This document shows, one piece after another, positions 27,666 to 35,672 of a DNA stretch of 64,000 nucleotides. Origin of the DNA: Martinezella tropici. GTDB taxonomy: Bacteria > Pseudomonadota > Alphaproteobacteria > Rhizobiales > Rhizobiaceae. Location of the stretch: assembly GCF_008370325.1 (NCBI RefSeq), contig NZ_VNIP01000014.1, positions 62,001-126,000 of the forward strand, given 5' to 3'. The notes beneath the pieces are model-generated. The model was not told the origin of the DNA, searched no databases, and was given only the letters and a program-made list of their open reading frames with translations. The stretch's first letter is position 1. Each line of letters begins with the position of its first letter. Both the position numbers and the translations under genes were made by a program.

Positions 27666-29021
27666 CTATTCTGCTGCGACCGCATTGCCTGCGGAAAAAC
27701 GATTGGCCGGACGCTTGAGCCCGAGATTTTCGCGCAGCGTCGTGCCTTCATATTCGGTGCGGAACAGGCCGCGGCGGCGCAGCTCCGGCACGACAAGCGT
27801 GATGAAATCGGCAAGGCCTCCGGGCATGATTGGCGCCATGATGTTGAAGCCGTCGGCGCCGTAATTTTCGAAGCGTTCTTCCATCACGTCGGCGATCTGC
27901 GTCGGCGTGCCCACCACCTGCCAATGACCACGGGCACCGGCAATGCGCAGATAGAGCTGTCGGATGGTCAGGTTTTCGCGGCGGGCGAGATCGAGCACCA
28001 GTTCCTGGCGGCTCTTGCCGGCATTGGTGACCGGTGGCTCCGGCGGCACGGGACCGTCAAGCGGATAGGAACTCAAATCGACGCCGGTCAATTGCGAGAG
28101 GAGGTTAAGACCCACTTCCGGCTGGATGAGCTCCTGCAGGGCTTGGAATTTGTCTTCAGCTTCCGCCTCGCTTCGCCCGACGACAGGAAAGATTCCCGGC
28201 AGAATCTTCAAGTCGTCGGGCGAACGGCCATATTTGCCGAGCCGGCCCTTGACGTCGGCATAGAACGCCTTGGCTTCGTCAAGCGTGATCTGCGCGGCAA
28301 AGATCGCTTCGGCGGTGCGCGCGGCCAGTTCCTTACCGGGCTCGGAGGCCCCGGCCTGGACCACGACCGGGCGCCCCTGCGGCGAGCGCGGAATGTTCAG
28401 CGGCCCGCGCACCTTGAAGTGGCGCCCTTTGTGGGCGAGCCGATGCAGTTTTTCGGGATCGAAATAGCGGCCGCTCTCGCGATCGCGGATGAAGGCATCG
28501 TCCTCCCAGCTGTCCCAGAGACCGAGCACGACATCGGCGAATTCCTCAGCTCGGTCGTAGCGGTCGGCATGCAGGACCTGCGCATCATGGCCGAAGTTGA
28601 AGGCGGCATCCGGATCGGAAGAGGTCACCAGATTCCAGCCGGCGCGGCCGCCGCTTAAGCGGTCGAGCGAACCGAACTGGCGCGCAAGATTGAAGGGATC
28701 GGAAAAGCTCGTCGAGGCGGTGGCGATCAGGCCGATATTGCGGGTGACGCTGGCAAGCGCCGACAAGAGCGTGATCGGTTCGAACGGATAGATGCCGCTA
28801 TGCGCCTTCCGGCTTGCCGCATTCAAATCCTTCAGCCGCGCCGCAACGCCGTCGGCAAAGAAGATGGTGTCGAACTTGGCGGCTTCGGCGAGTTTGGCGA
28901 GCTCCAGATAGTTCTCGAACTCAGTCCCCACGGACGCCTCGGGATGCCGCCAGGCGGCTACGTGATGACCGGTGAAAAGCAGAAAGGCACCGAGCTTGAT
29001 CTGATCCTTGCGTCTGGCCAT
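27666..29021 (-). CDS. LLM-class FMN-dependent monooxygenase, DszA/NtaA/SnaA family
   Basis: This 451-residue paralogue opens KLGAFLLFTGHHVAAWRHPE and continues with KFDTIFFADGV, IGLIATASTSFSDPFNLARQ, GGRAGWNLVTSSDPDAAFNFG, IPRSPQGRPVVVQAGASEPG (DszA has PRSPQGEPVILQAG) and GLFRTEYEGTTLRENLGLKR. It ends AVAAE. Very similar to the 30521 enzyme on the other strand, from which it probably arose by duplication. Located 11 bases after the DszC-like gene at 29033; the pair recalls dszA-dszC. Substrate unknown. Confidence 0.92.
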   Translation of the reverse strand: MARRKDQIKLGAFLLFTGHHVAAWRHPEASVGTEFENYLELAKLAEAAKFDTIFFADGVAARLKDLNAASRKAHSGIYPFEPITLLSALASVTRNIGLIATASTSFSDPFNLARQFGSLDRLSGGRAGWNLVTSSDPDAAFNFGHDAQVLHADRYDRAEEFADVVLGLWDSWEDDAFIRDRESGRYFDPEKLHRLAHKGRHFKVRGPLNIPRSPQGRPVVVQAGASEPGKELAARTAEAIFAAQITLDEAKAFYADVKGRLGKYGRSPDDLKILPGIFPVVGRSEAEAEDKFQALQELIQPEVGLNLLSQLTGVDLSSYPLDGPVPPEPPVTNAGKSRQELVLDLARRENLTIRQLYLRIAGARGHWQVVGTPTQIADVMEERFENYGADGFNIMAPIMPGGLADFITLVVPELRRRGLFRTEYEGTTLRENLGLKRPANRFSAGNAVAAE

Positions 29022-29032
29022 GGAATGTTCTT

Positions 29033-30211
29033 TCAGCGGTACATTGCCGGAATGGGGAATTCACCTGTGAGCAGCCATGTGCCGAGCGTCCGTTTCTTGT
29101 ATTCGGCAGGATTGTGCAGCGTGTGGGTGCGTACGTTGCGCCAGAAGCGGTCGAAACCGTTGGCCGTCGTTGCCGAGCGTGCGCCCATGACCTCGAAGAT
29201 CTCGCTGGAGACGGAAAGCCCGACCTCACCGGCATAGAGGTTGGCCGTGGCGATATCGATGGCGGCGATCCCGCGATCTTCATGCGTCAGGCCAGGCCCC
29301 TGGTTGAAGGCGCCGTCAAGGCTGCGTGCTGCCTTGTCCGCGAGCTCGGTGGCTGCGAGCGTGCGGATATAGAGATCACCATATTGCCGCTTGATCCAAG
29401 GATCGTCGGTGTGCTTGTCGACGCCGGAATAGATCCAGGGCCGCGACGATGTCGTCGTGTAGGCCCGGCCTTCCTCCAGCGCTCCCTGTGCGCTGCCGAC
29501 GAAGACGTTGAGCAGCACACTTTGCTGTAGTAGTGAGATCATCGACGTATAGGGGGTCAGCGGGACCGCTGGGGAACTGATGAGTTCGTCATCTGCTATC
29601 TCGAGGTCATGAAAGCTGACCGTGCCGCTACCGGTCTGGCGCTGGCCGATGCCGTCCCAGTCATCCTCGATGACGATACCCTGGCGGTTGGCTGGCACGG
29701 CCGCCGTCAGGCGCTCGCCCTCGGCATTTTCGAAGGAGATCTGAATGTAGTCTGATATGTGCGAGCCTGAGGAGAAGGGGCGCTTACCATTGACCAGCCA
29801 GCCATGGTCGATCCGCCTGCCCGATGAGGTTTTCGACATGGCATTGCCGGAATTGCCCCAAAGGAAATTGCCGGCAGCGGAGGCCCTGAGCAGGCGTTCT
29901 CGCTGCACGTCCGAGCCGCGGAAAAGAACGAGGTTCAAGGGCAGGTGATGGTAGCCGAAGAGGTGGGCAAGCGACCCGTCGGTGCGGGCAAATTCCCGCA
30001 CGACACGCAGGATGGAGAGCCATGACGCGCCTCGACCGCCATAGCGCGTGGGGATCTGGGCGGAAGGCAAGCCGCTTTCCTTCAGCAGGCGGATCTGTTC
30101 GATAGGCCGTCCGCCCGCCTTGTCGCGCGCCACTGCATCCCGGTGGAACGCCTGCCTGAGTTCGATGGCCTTGGCGACCAAAGGATCGGATGTGTCTGAT
30201 GGGAAAGACAT
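29033..30211 (-). CDS. DszC/MsuC-like flavin-dependent sulfur monooxygenase
   Basis: This 392-residue paralogue of the 26081 enzyme is also highly DszC-like: GSLAHLFGYHHLPLN (His83 equals DszC His92), DDWDGIGQRQTGSGTV, and GFDRFWRNVRTHTLHNPAEY (His363/His366). GGAG six bases before ATG 30211 fixes the start. It is the first gene of the minus-strand run 30211-23896. Two DszC-type enzymes in one operon suggest sequential or alternative oxidations, for example sulfide to sulfoxide to sulfone or sulfinate to sulfonate (inference). Confidence 0.92.
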   Translation of the reverse strand: MSFPSDTSDPLVAKAIELRQAFHRDAVARDKAGGRPIEQIRLLKESGLPSAQIPTRYGGRGASWLSILRVVREFARTDGSLAHLFGYHHLPLNLVLFRGSDVQRERLLRASAAGNFLWGNSGNAMSKTSSGRRIDHGWLVNGKRPFSSGSHISDYIQISFENAEGERLTAAVPANRQGIVIEDDWDGIGQRQTGSGTVSFHDLEIADDELISSPAVPLTPYTSMISLLQQSVLLNVFVGSAQGALEEGRAYTTTSSRPWIYSGVDKHTDDPWIKRQYGDLYIRTLAATELADKAARSLDGAFNQGPGLTHEDRGIAAIDIATANLYAGEVGLSVSSEIFEVMGARSATTANGFDRFWRNVRTHTLHNPAEYKKRTLGTWLLTGEFPIPAMYR

Positions 30212-30520
30212 GTCTGCTCCACGCCTATGGATCTAAGCGGTGATCGCCGCTCTCAGGCACGGAGGGTTCGGCGACTGCCGCTCCAAGTCCAGCAATATCT
30301 ATTTGGCTCCTCGGGAAGAAATTCTTTTCCTGGCAAGGCGGGCGGGTGCCTGTGCCCGCAATTTCCAGCCGGCACGACGGCAGCTGCGAAACGATCTTGG
30401 CCGGTTCGGCATGCTGCGCGACGAACAAATCCGAACAGGCCGCGGTAAATAGAATATAATTTCTATAGATTATTATCTTTAGCGATTAGCCTTCGTTCGG
30501 CTGCGATGACGGAGAAGACG
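30212..30520. other. Divergent promoter region between DszC-like and DszA-like genes
   Basis: About 309 bases without a supported gene. GC content falls sharply at 30445-30485 just upstream of the plus-strand LLM gene, where the candidate operator sits. Promoters for both directions are expected in this interval. Confidence 0.5.
30452..30470. promoter_or_regulatory. Candidate operator, degenerate TCTAT-N7-ATAGA dyad
   Basis: GAATAT-AATTTCT-ATAGAT: the right arm matches five of six and the left four of six consensus positions, with the conserved 7-base spacer. It lies 50 bases upstream of the LLM start at 30521. Confidence 0.45.
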
Positions 30521-31876
30521 ATGGCGAGTAAACAACGGCAATTGAAGCTCGGGGCTTTTCTCTACCCGACCGGCCATCACATTGCCGCTTGGCGACATCC
30601 TCTGACGCAGGCGGACGCCGGCTCCAATTTTGCGCATTATGTCGGGCTTGCACAAATCGCCGAGGCGGCCAAATTCGATCTGATCTTCCTGGCCGATGGT
30701 GTCGGCACCCGTGGAGACGATACCGAGGCGTTGCAGCGTACGGCACAGCGCTATGTCGCGCAATTCGAGCCGATCACATTGCTCTCTGCGTTGGCGGCGG
30801 TGACGAAGAATATCGGCTTTGTCGCGACCGCCTCGACCTCTTTCAACGAGCCCTATCACATCGCCCGCAAATTCGCCTCGCTCGACCATATCAGCGGCGG
30901 CCGCGCCGGTTGGAACCTCGTGACCTCCTCCACCGATCATGAAGCGCATAATTTCGGCAGGGACGAACATTATGCGCATGCCGAGCGCTACGAACGGGCC
31001 GAAGAATTCGCGAATGTCGTTCTTGGCCTTTGGGACACCTGGGAGGAGGACGCTTTTCCTCGCAATAAGCAAAGCGGCATCTATTATGATCCGCAAAAGC
31101 AGCACATCCTCAATCACAAGGGAAAATACTTCAAGGTTCGTGGTCCGCTGAACGTGGAGCGCGCTCCGCAGGGCCACCCCGTTCTGGTCCAGGCGGGTTC
31201 GTCCGAGCCGGGCAGGGAGCTCGCCGCCCGAACGGCTGAGGTCGTTTTCACCGCGCATCAGACGATCGGGGACGCGCGGGCCTTCTATGCCGATCTCAAA
31301 GGCCGTCTTGCCAAATACGGGCGGGATCATGATGACCTCAAGATCATGCCTGGGATCTTCCCGGTCGTGGGCCGGACGCGCGAGGAAGCGCAGCGGAAAT
31401 TTGCCGAACTCCAGGATCTCGTCCATCCGGTGGTCGGCCTTTCCCTGCTGAATGGCATGTCCGGCGGTGTCGACCTGTCGCAATATCCGCTCGACGGTCC
31501 CATTCCGGATCTACCGGAAACCAATGGCAGCAAGAGCCGCCAGAAATTGCTGCTCGATCTTGCAAGGCGCGAAAAGCTGACCATTCGTCAGCTCTATCTC
31601 CGTGTCGCTGGTGCGCGCGGGCATTGGCAGATCGTCGGAACGCCGACTGAGATCGCCGATCAGATGGAGGAATGGTTCAAGACGGGAGCCGCCGACGGCT
31701 TCAACGTCATGCCGCCGCAACTGCCGACCGGTTTTTATGATTTCGTCGAGCACGTGTTGCCGGAACTGCGCCGCCGCGGTCTTTTCCGCAGCGATTACGA
31801 AGGCGCGACGCTGCGGGAAAATCTCGGATTGAAAGTGCCCCTGCATCCGGCGCGGCACGCGGTTGCTGCGGAGTAG
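30521..31876 (+). CDS. LLM-class FMN-dependent monooxygenase, DszA/NtaA/SnaA family
   Basis: This 451-residue enzyme is nearly collinear with the 27666 protein: KLGAFLYPTGHHIAAWRHP, KFDLIFLADGVG, GGRAGWNLVTSSTDHEAHNFG, APQGHPVLVQAGSSEPGREL, AGARGHWQIVGTPTEIADQM and GLFRSDYEGATLRENLGLK. GGAG six bases before ATG 30521 decides the start over the ATG at 30506. It ends AVAAE. It heads an operon with a sulfonate-type ABC importer, which suggests the imported solute is its substrate (inference). Confidence 0.92.
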   Translation: MASKQRQLKLGAFLYPTGHHIAAWRHPLTQADAGSNFAHYVGLAQIAEAAKFDLIFLADGVGTRGDDTEALQRTAQRYVAQFEPITLLSALAAVTKNIGFVATASTSFNEPYHIARKFASLDHISGGRAGWNLVTSSTDHEAHNFGRDEHYAHAERYERAEEFANVVLGLWDTWEEDAFPRNKQSGIYYDPQKQHILNHKGKYFKVRGPLNVERAPQGHPVLVQAGSSEPGRELAARTAEVVFTAHQTIGDARAFYADLKGRLAKYGRDHDDLKIMPGIFPVVGRTREEAQRKFAELQDLVHPVVGLSLLNGMSGGVDLSQYPLDGPIPDLPETNGSKSRQKLLLDLARREKLTIRQLYLRVAGARGHWQIVGTPTEIADQMEEWFKTGAADGFNVMPPQLPTGFYDFVEHVLPELRRRGLFRSDYEGATLRENLGLKVPLHPARHAVAAE

Positions 31877-31883
31877 CAAAGCC

Positions 31884-32714
31884 ATGGGCAATTCCCTGCA
31901 TGTTCAGATCAGTCATGTCACCCGCCAGTTCAAGGTGAATGGCGAGATATTGACCGCTCTCGACGATGTCAGCCTCGATATTGCCGAGGGCGAGTTCGTC
32001 ACCATCGTTGGGGCGAGCGGTTGCGGGAAGTCGACTTTGCTGCGTTTGGGAGCCGGCCTTGATCTCCCGACGGCCGGTTTTGTCGGCCATGCCGGACGGC
32101 CGGTCAAGGAGCCGAGCCTCGAGCGCGGCATCGTTTTCCAGGAGCCGCGGCTTTTCCCCTGGCTGACGGTCGCCCGCAATATTGCGCTCGGGCTGGAGAA
32201 TTCTGAGCTGCCGAAGGCGGAAAAAAAGAAACTCGTCGAATCCCACCTCGAACTTGTCGGGCTTTCCGGCTTCGCCAAAGCCTATCCGCACCAGCTTTCC
32301 GGCGGGATGGCACAGCGCGCCGGTATCGCTCGCGGTCTGGTCAATTGTCCGAATGTCCTGTTTCTCGATGAGCCCTTCGGTGCACTCGATGCCATCACCA
32401 AGGCAAGATTGCAGGACGAGCTACAGACGATCTGGGCCAAGGAACGCATCACCATGGTTCTGGTGACGCATGATGTCGAGGAAGCCGTTTATCTCGGTGA
32501 CCGCGTTGTCGTTATGTCGCCTCGGCCAGGCCGCATCCGAGACGTCGTCCCGGTGGATTTGCCGCGTCCTCGCGATCGCACGTCTCCCCGGCTGGTCGAA
32601 ATCCGCAATCGGGTTCTTGAGAACCTCAACGCTACGACGTCAACGCCTCGCCCGCCATCGAGCATCACAAGTCCGGCGGTTGAAACCCGGCCCGCCGTCG
32701 TCGCCGCAGAATAA
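31884..32714 (+). CDS. ABC transporter ATP-binding protein, SsuB/TauB type
   Basis: This 276-residue ATPase has Walker A GASGCGKST at 43-51, FQEPRLFPWLTV (SsuB-type Q-loop), signature LSGGMAQR, Walker B VLFLDEPFGALD, and switch LVTHDVEEAVYLGDRVVVM. GGAG precedes ATG 31884, which lies 7 bases after the LLM gene. A proline/threonine-rich tail ends VVAAE. It powers import with the two permeases at 33837 and 34658 and the binding protein at 32729. Confidence 0.94.
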   Translation: MGNSLHVQISHVTRQFKVNGEILTALDDVSLDIAEGEFVTIVGASGCGKSTLLRLGAGLDLPTAGFVGHAGRPVKEPSLERGIVFQEPRLFPWLTVARNIALGLENSELPKAEKKKLVESHLELVGLSGFAKAYPHQLSGGMAQRAGIARGLVNCPNVLFLDEPFGALDAITKARLQDELQTIWAKERITMVLVTHDVEEAVYLGDRVVVMSPRPGRIRDVVPVDLPRPRDRTSPRLVEIRNRVLENLNATTSTPRPPSSITSPAVETRPAVVAAE

Positions 32715-32728
32715 TCACGGAGCAACAG

Positions 32729-33805
32729 ATGAAACTGTCCATTATTTCCCGCTTGGCCGCCGGTGCGGCGGTCGCCCTGACCTTGTTATCCGCCTCGGCC
32801 TGGGCGCAGGATCCCCTCGTCATTCACGTCGGCTATGCCGCGATCGGCGTCGACAATAAACCCTATGCCGAGGGAACGTCGGCTGCGACGGCGCGCGCCG
32901 GCGAATTTCTGGAAAAGGAATTCGCCAACGATCCGAACGTCAAGATCGAATGGACCTTCTTCAAGGGCGCTGGCCCGGCGGTCAATGAAGGCTTTGCCAA
33001 CGACCAGCTCGACTTTGCCTATCAGGGGGATCTTCCCGCGCTGATCGGCCGGGCAACCGGCCTGAAGACGAAGTTTCTGCTGGCGAGCGGCGCCCGCAAG
33101 CCGCTCTATCTCGCCGCGGCCAAGGGCTCCGGCATCAAGACGATCGAGGATCTGAAGGGACGCAAGATCGCGTTGCAGCGCGGAACCAACGGGCATCTTG
33201 CGGCCATCAAGGTGCTGCAGGCGCACGGGCTTACGGAACGGGACATCCAGGTCGTCAATCTGGATACGGCCGGCACTGTCGCAGCCCTGACCAGCAAGGA
33301 TATCGACGCAGCCTTCGGCGACACCCAGCTCATCAATCTGGCAGCCAAAGACAGTGCCGATGTCATCTACACGACCAAGGGCGACGATCCACGCTTCGGC
33401 CGCAATGCGGGCATCATCGGCCGCGAAGCTTTCATCGAGGCTCATCCGGAGATCACGCAGCGTGTCGTCGATGCCTTCGTCAAGGCGGCGCAATGGTCGT
33501 CGGAGGAACAGAATCGAGCAGCACTCTTCGAACTCTGGCACAAGTCCGGCACGCCCGTTCCGATCCTTGAGGAGTTTTTTCGCAACGATACGCTGGCCTA
33601 TCGCAACTCACCGCTGATCGATGACCTGCTCACGTCCCAGTACAAGGAGCAGGCGGTCAAGAGCAAGGAATACGGCCTGATCCGCCGCGACGTCGATCTC
33701 AATGGCTGGTTTGAGCCGAAATATCTCAACAATGCACTGCAACGGCTCGGCCTGACGAAGTTCTGGCAGCCCTACGGAGCCGACGGAAAGCCGGTCGCTT
33801 CCTGA
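32729..33805 (+). CDS. Sulfonate/taurine-type ABC transporter substrate-binding protein
   Basis: This 358-residue SsuA/TauA-like periplasmic protein has a Sec signal (residues 1-26, cleavage after SASAWA). Mature landmarks: ANDQLDFAYQGDLPALIGRATG, IKTIEDLKGRKIALQRGTNGH and AALTSKDIDAAFGD. It is longer than SsuA (about 320), with a C-terminal extension (DLNGWFEPKYLNNALQRLGL). Its position between ATPase and permeases, and behind a DszA-like monooxygenase, points to import of an organosulfonate or sulfone; the ligand is not proven. Confidence 0.9.
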   Translation: MKLSIISRLAAGAAVALTLLSASAWAQDPLVIHVGYAAIGVDNKPYAEGTSAATARAGEFLEKEFANDPNVKIEWTFFKGAGPAVNEGFANDQLDFAYQGDLPALIGRATGLKTKFLLASGARKPLYLAAAKGSGIKTIEDLKGRKIALQRGTNGHLAAIKVLQAHGLTERDIQVVNLDTAGTVAALTSKDIDAAFGDTQLINLAAKDSADVIYTTKGDDPRFGRNAGIIGREAFIEAHPEITQRVVDAFVKAAQWSSEEQNRAALFELWHKSGTPVPILEEFFRNDTLAYRNSPLIDDLLTSQYKEQAVKSKEYGLIRRDVDLNGWFEPKYLNNALQRLGLTKFWQPYGADGKPVAS

Positions 33806-33836
33806 TCGGAGGCGCGATTAAGACTAGGAGGCTGGC

Positions 33837-34655
33837 GTGAGCGCTGTTGTCGAGACTACCGGTCGGACCGGCTTGTCCATATCGCCGGCAAGGTTCCAGC
33901 GTCTTGCCGTTCTCTTGACCGGCTTGATCTTTCCGCTTGGCCTGTTTGGTCTCTGGTGGGTAGCCTCCGCCAGAGGCTGGCTACCGGAGCAGATCCTGCC
34001 GCCGCCAGCCTATGTCTACCAGACCGGCCGGGACATGATCCTGAGCGGCGAGCTTCTCTATCACACCGGGGTCAGTCTCGGACGCGTCGTCATCGGCTTT
34101 GCCATAGGCGCCGGGCTTGGCCTGTTGCTCGGCATCGCCATGGGGCTTTCCGAAACGGTCGAGGACTATGTAAAGCCGCTCTTCCTCGCCTTTGCGCAAA
34201 TTCCGACGCTCGGATGGATTCCGCTCTTGATGCTGCTCGTCGGCATCGAGGAGACCTTGAAGATCATCATCATCGCCAAGGGCGCCATCGTGCCGATGAC
34301 GATGAACACGCTCGCCGGAATCCGCGGCGTCTCGCCGAAATATCTCGAGGTCGGCAGAGCGCTGCGCTTCAGCCGCTGGCAAACCCTGCGTCTGATCGTG
34401 CTGCCGGCAGCCGTTCCCTCCATATTCACCGGCATCCGTTATGGACTCACCCATTCCTGGACATCGCTTGTCGGCGTGGAACTGCTGGCCTCTTCCGAAG
34501 GGCTTGGCTTTCTGCTGGTCTGGGGGCGGCAGATGTTCTGGCTCGATACCGTCATCGTGACAATGATCGTCATCGGCCTGGTCGGCTTTGTCATGGACAA
34601 GGGGCTGGACCGAACCGAACTGCTGGTTCAGCGCTGGAAGCGGCAGGAGCTTTGA
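33837..34655 (+). CDS. ABC transporter permease, SsuC type (first of two)
   Basis: This 272-residue SsuC-like permease has about six membrane segments; its EAA loop is YLEVGRALRFSRWQTLRLIV. The start is GTG 33837, with AGGAGG six bases upstream. It is followed 2 bases later by a second SsuC-like permease, which is unusual because sulfonate importers normally use one homodimeric permease. Confidence 0.92.
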   Translation: MSAVVETTGRTGLSISPARFQRLAVLLTGLIFPLGLFGLWWVASARGWLPEQILPPPAYVYQTGRDMILSGELLYHTGVSLGRVVIGFAIGAGLGLLLGIAMGLSETVEDYVKPLFLAFAQIPTLGWIPLLMLLVGIEETLKIIIIAKGAIVPMTMNTLAGIRGVSPKYLEVGRALRFSRWQTLRLIVLPAAVPSIFTGIRYGLTHSWTSLVGVELLASSEGLGFLLVWGRQMFWLDTVIVTMIVIGLVGFVMDKGLDRTELLVQRWKRQEL

Positions 34656-34657
34656 CG

Positions 34658-35434
34658 ATGGCAAGAGCAAGCCGTTTCGTACGTTTCCGGCGTGGCATCA
34701 CGCTGCCGATCCTTCTCCTTGTCGCCTGGGAGGTCTCAAGCCGGGCCGGTTTGGTGGATGCGCGCTTTCTGCCGCCATTGGAGGACGTAGTTGCCACAGC
34801 CAAGCGCGAGCTGATCGACAATGATCTTATCGGCGAGCTCGGCTTTAGCCTCATGCGCAACATTGCCGGCTTTCTTATCGGATGTGTGCTGGGCGTCGGC
34901 TTCGCCAGCCTGCTGGCGCTCTCGCGTATTGCCGATCGGCTGATCATGCCGACTTTCAACGGCCTGAAGCAGATCTCGCTGTTGGCGTGGATACCGCTGA
35001 TCTCGGTCTGGTTTGGCTTCGGCGAGCAAGCGAAGATCGTCTTCGTCGCGCTTGCCGCTTTCATTCCCATCGTTCTCAACACCTATGACGGCATGCGCGA
35101 GGCACCGGCCGAACTGCTTGAGGTCGGGCGCGCGTTGAAGTTCAATGCGCGCCAGAAAGCATTGCGGATCTATATTCCCTCGGCAATGCCCTCTATCGCG
35201 ACCGGGGTCCACCTGGGCTTGATTTATGCCTGGCTCGCGACCGTGGGCGCGGAGTATTTCCTGGCCGTCGGCCCGGGGATCGGCGGTCTGGTGATTGCCG
35301 GCCGTGAACGGTTCGACATGGCCATGGTCATGGTCGGCGTCCTGATATTGGGCCTGGTCGGTTTCATCCTCAATCGCCTTGCCTATGGGCTGGAGGCTTA
35401 TCTGCTGCGCTGGCGACCCAAGCAGATCACGTAG
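34658..35434 (+). CDS. ABC transporter permease, SsuC type (second of two)
   Basis: This 258-residue permease has the EAA loop LLEVGRALKFNARQKALRIY and core segments FNGLKQISLLAWIPLISVWF and FGEQAKIVFVALAAFIPIVL. GGAG upstream and ATG 34658 immediately after the previous stop show coupling. A longer frame runs upstream but lies inside the first permease. It may form a heterodimer with the first permease or serve a second binding protein. Confidence 0.92.
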   Translation: MARASRFVRFRRGITLPILLLVAWEVSSRAGLVDARFLPPLEDVVATAKRELIDNDLIGELGFSLMRNIAGFLIGCVLGVGFASLLALSRIADRLIMPTFNGLKQISLLAWIPLISVWFGFGEQAKIVFVALAAFIPIVLNTYDGMREAPAELLEVGRALKFNARQKALRIYIPSAMPSIATGVHLGLIYAWLATVGAEYFLAVGPGIGGLVIAGRERFDMAMVMVGVLILGLVGFILNRLAYGLEAYLLRWRPKQIT

Positions 35435-35565
35435 GTCGCGCTGTCGATAGTTATGGGCAGGCAGTTGTTACTGTGTCAGCCGACCGCATCGCGCCGCAGC
35501 AGCAAGGCTGCATCCATGAAACGGATTTCTGCCTCCTTGTTCATAAACGCACCACGATACCTTTA

Positions 35566-35584
35566 GTCTATCATTTTTATAGAC
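35566..35584. promoter_or_regulatory. Candidate operator, perfect dyad GTCTAT-N7-ATAGAC, with overlapping promoter
   Basis: GTCTAT (35566-35571), spacer CATTTTT, ATAGAC (35579-35584): both arms identical to the 22734 site. A possible -10 (TATGAT, 35588-35593) follows so that the left arm sits at about -35. It lies 88 bases upstream of the binding-protein start at 35673. Confidence 0.72.
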
Positions 35585-35672
35585 AATTATGATCCCGTTC
35601 AGACCGCGCGACCCCCATTCTCCTCCAGAAGCGGATGATCGGAGCGGCAGCGACCAATATTAAGGACGGGAT

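Noticed and set aside
33956..34655. Long upstream extension of the second SsuC permease
   Set aside because: The in-frame extension is Arg/His-rich out-of-frame translation of the first permease; the real start is ATG 34658 behind GGAG.
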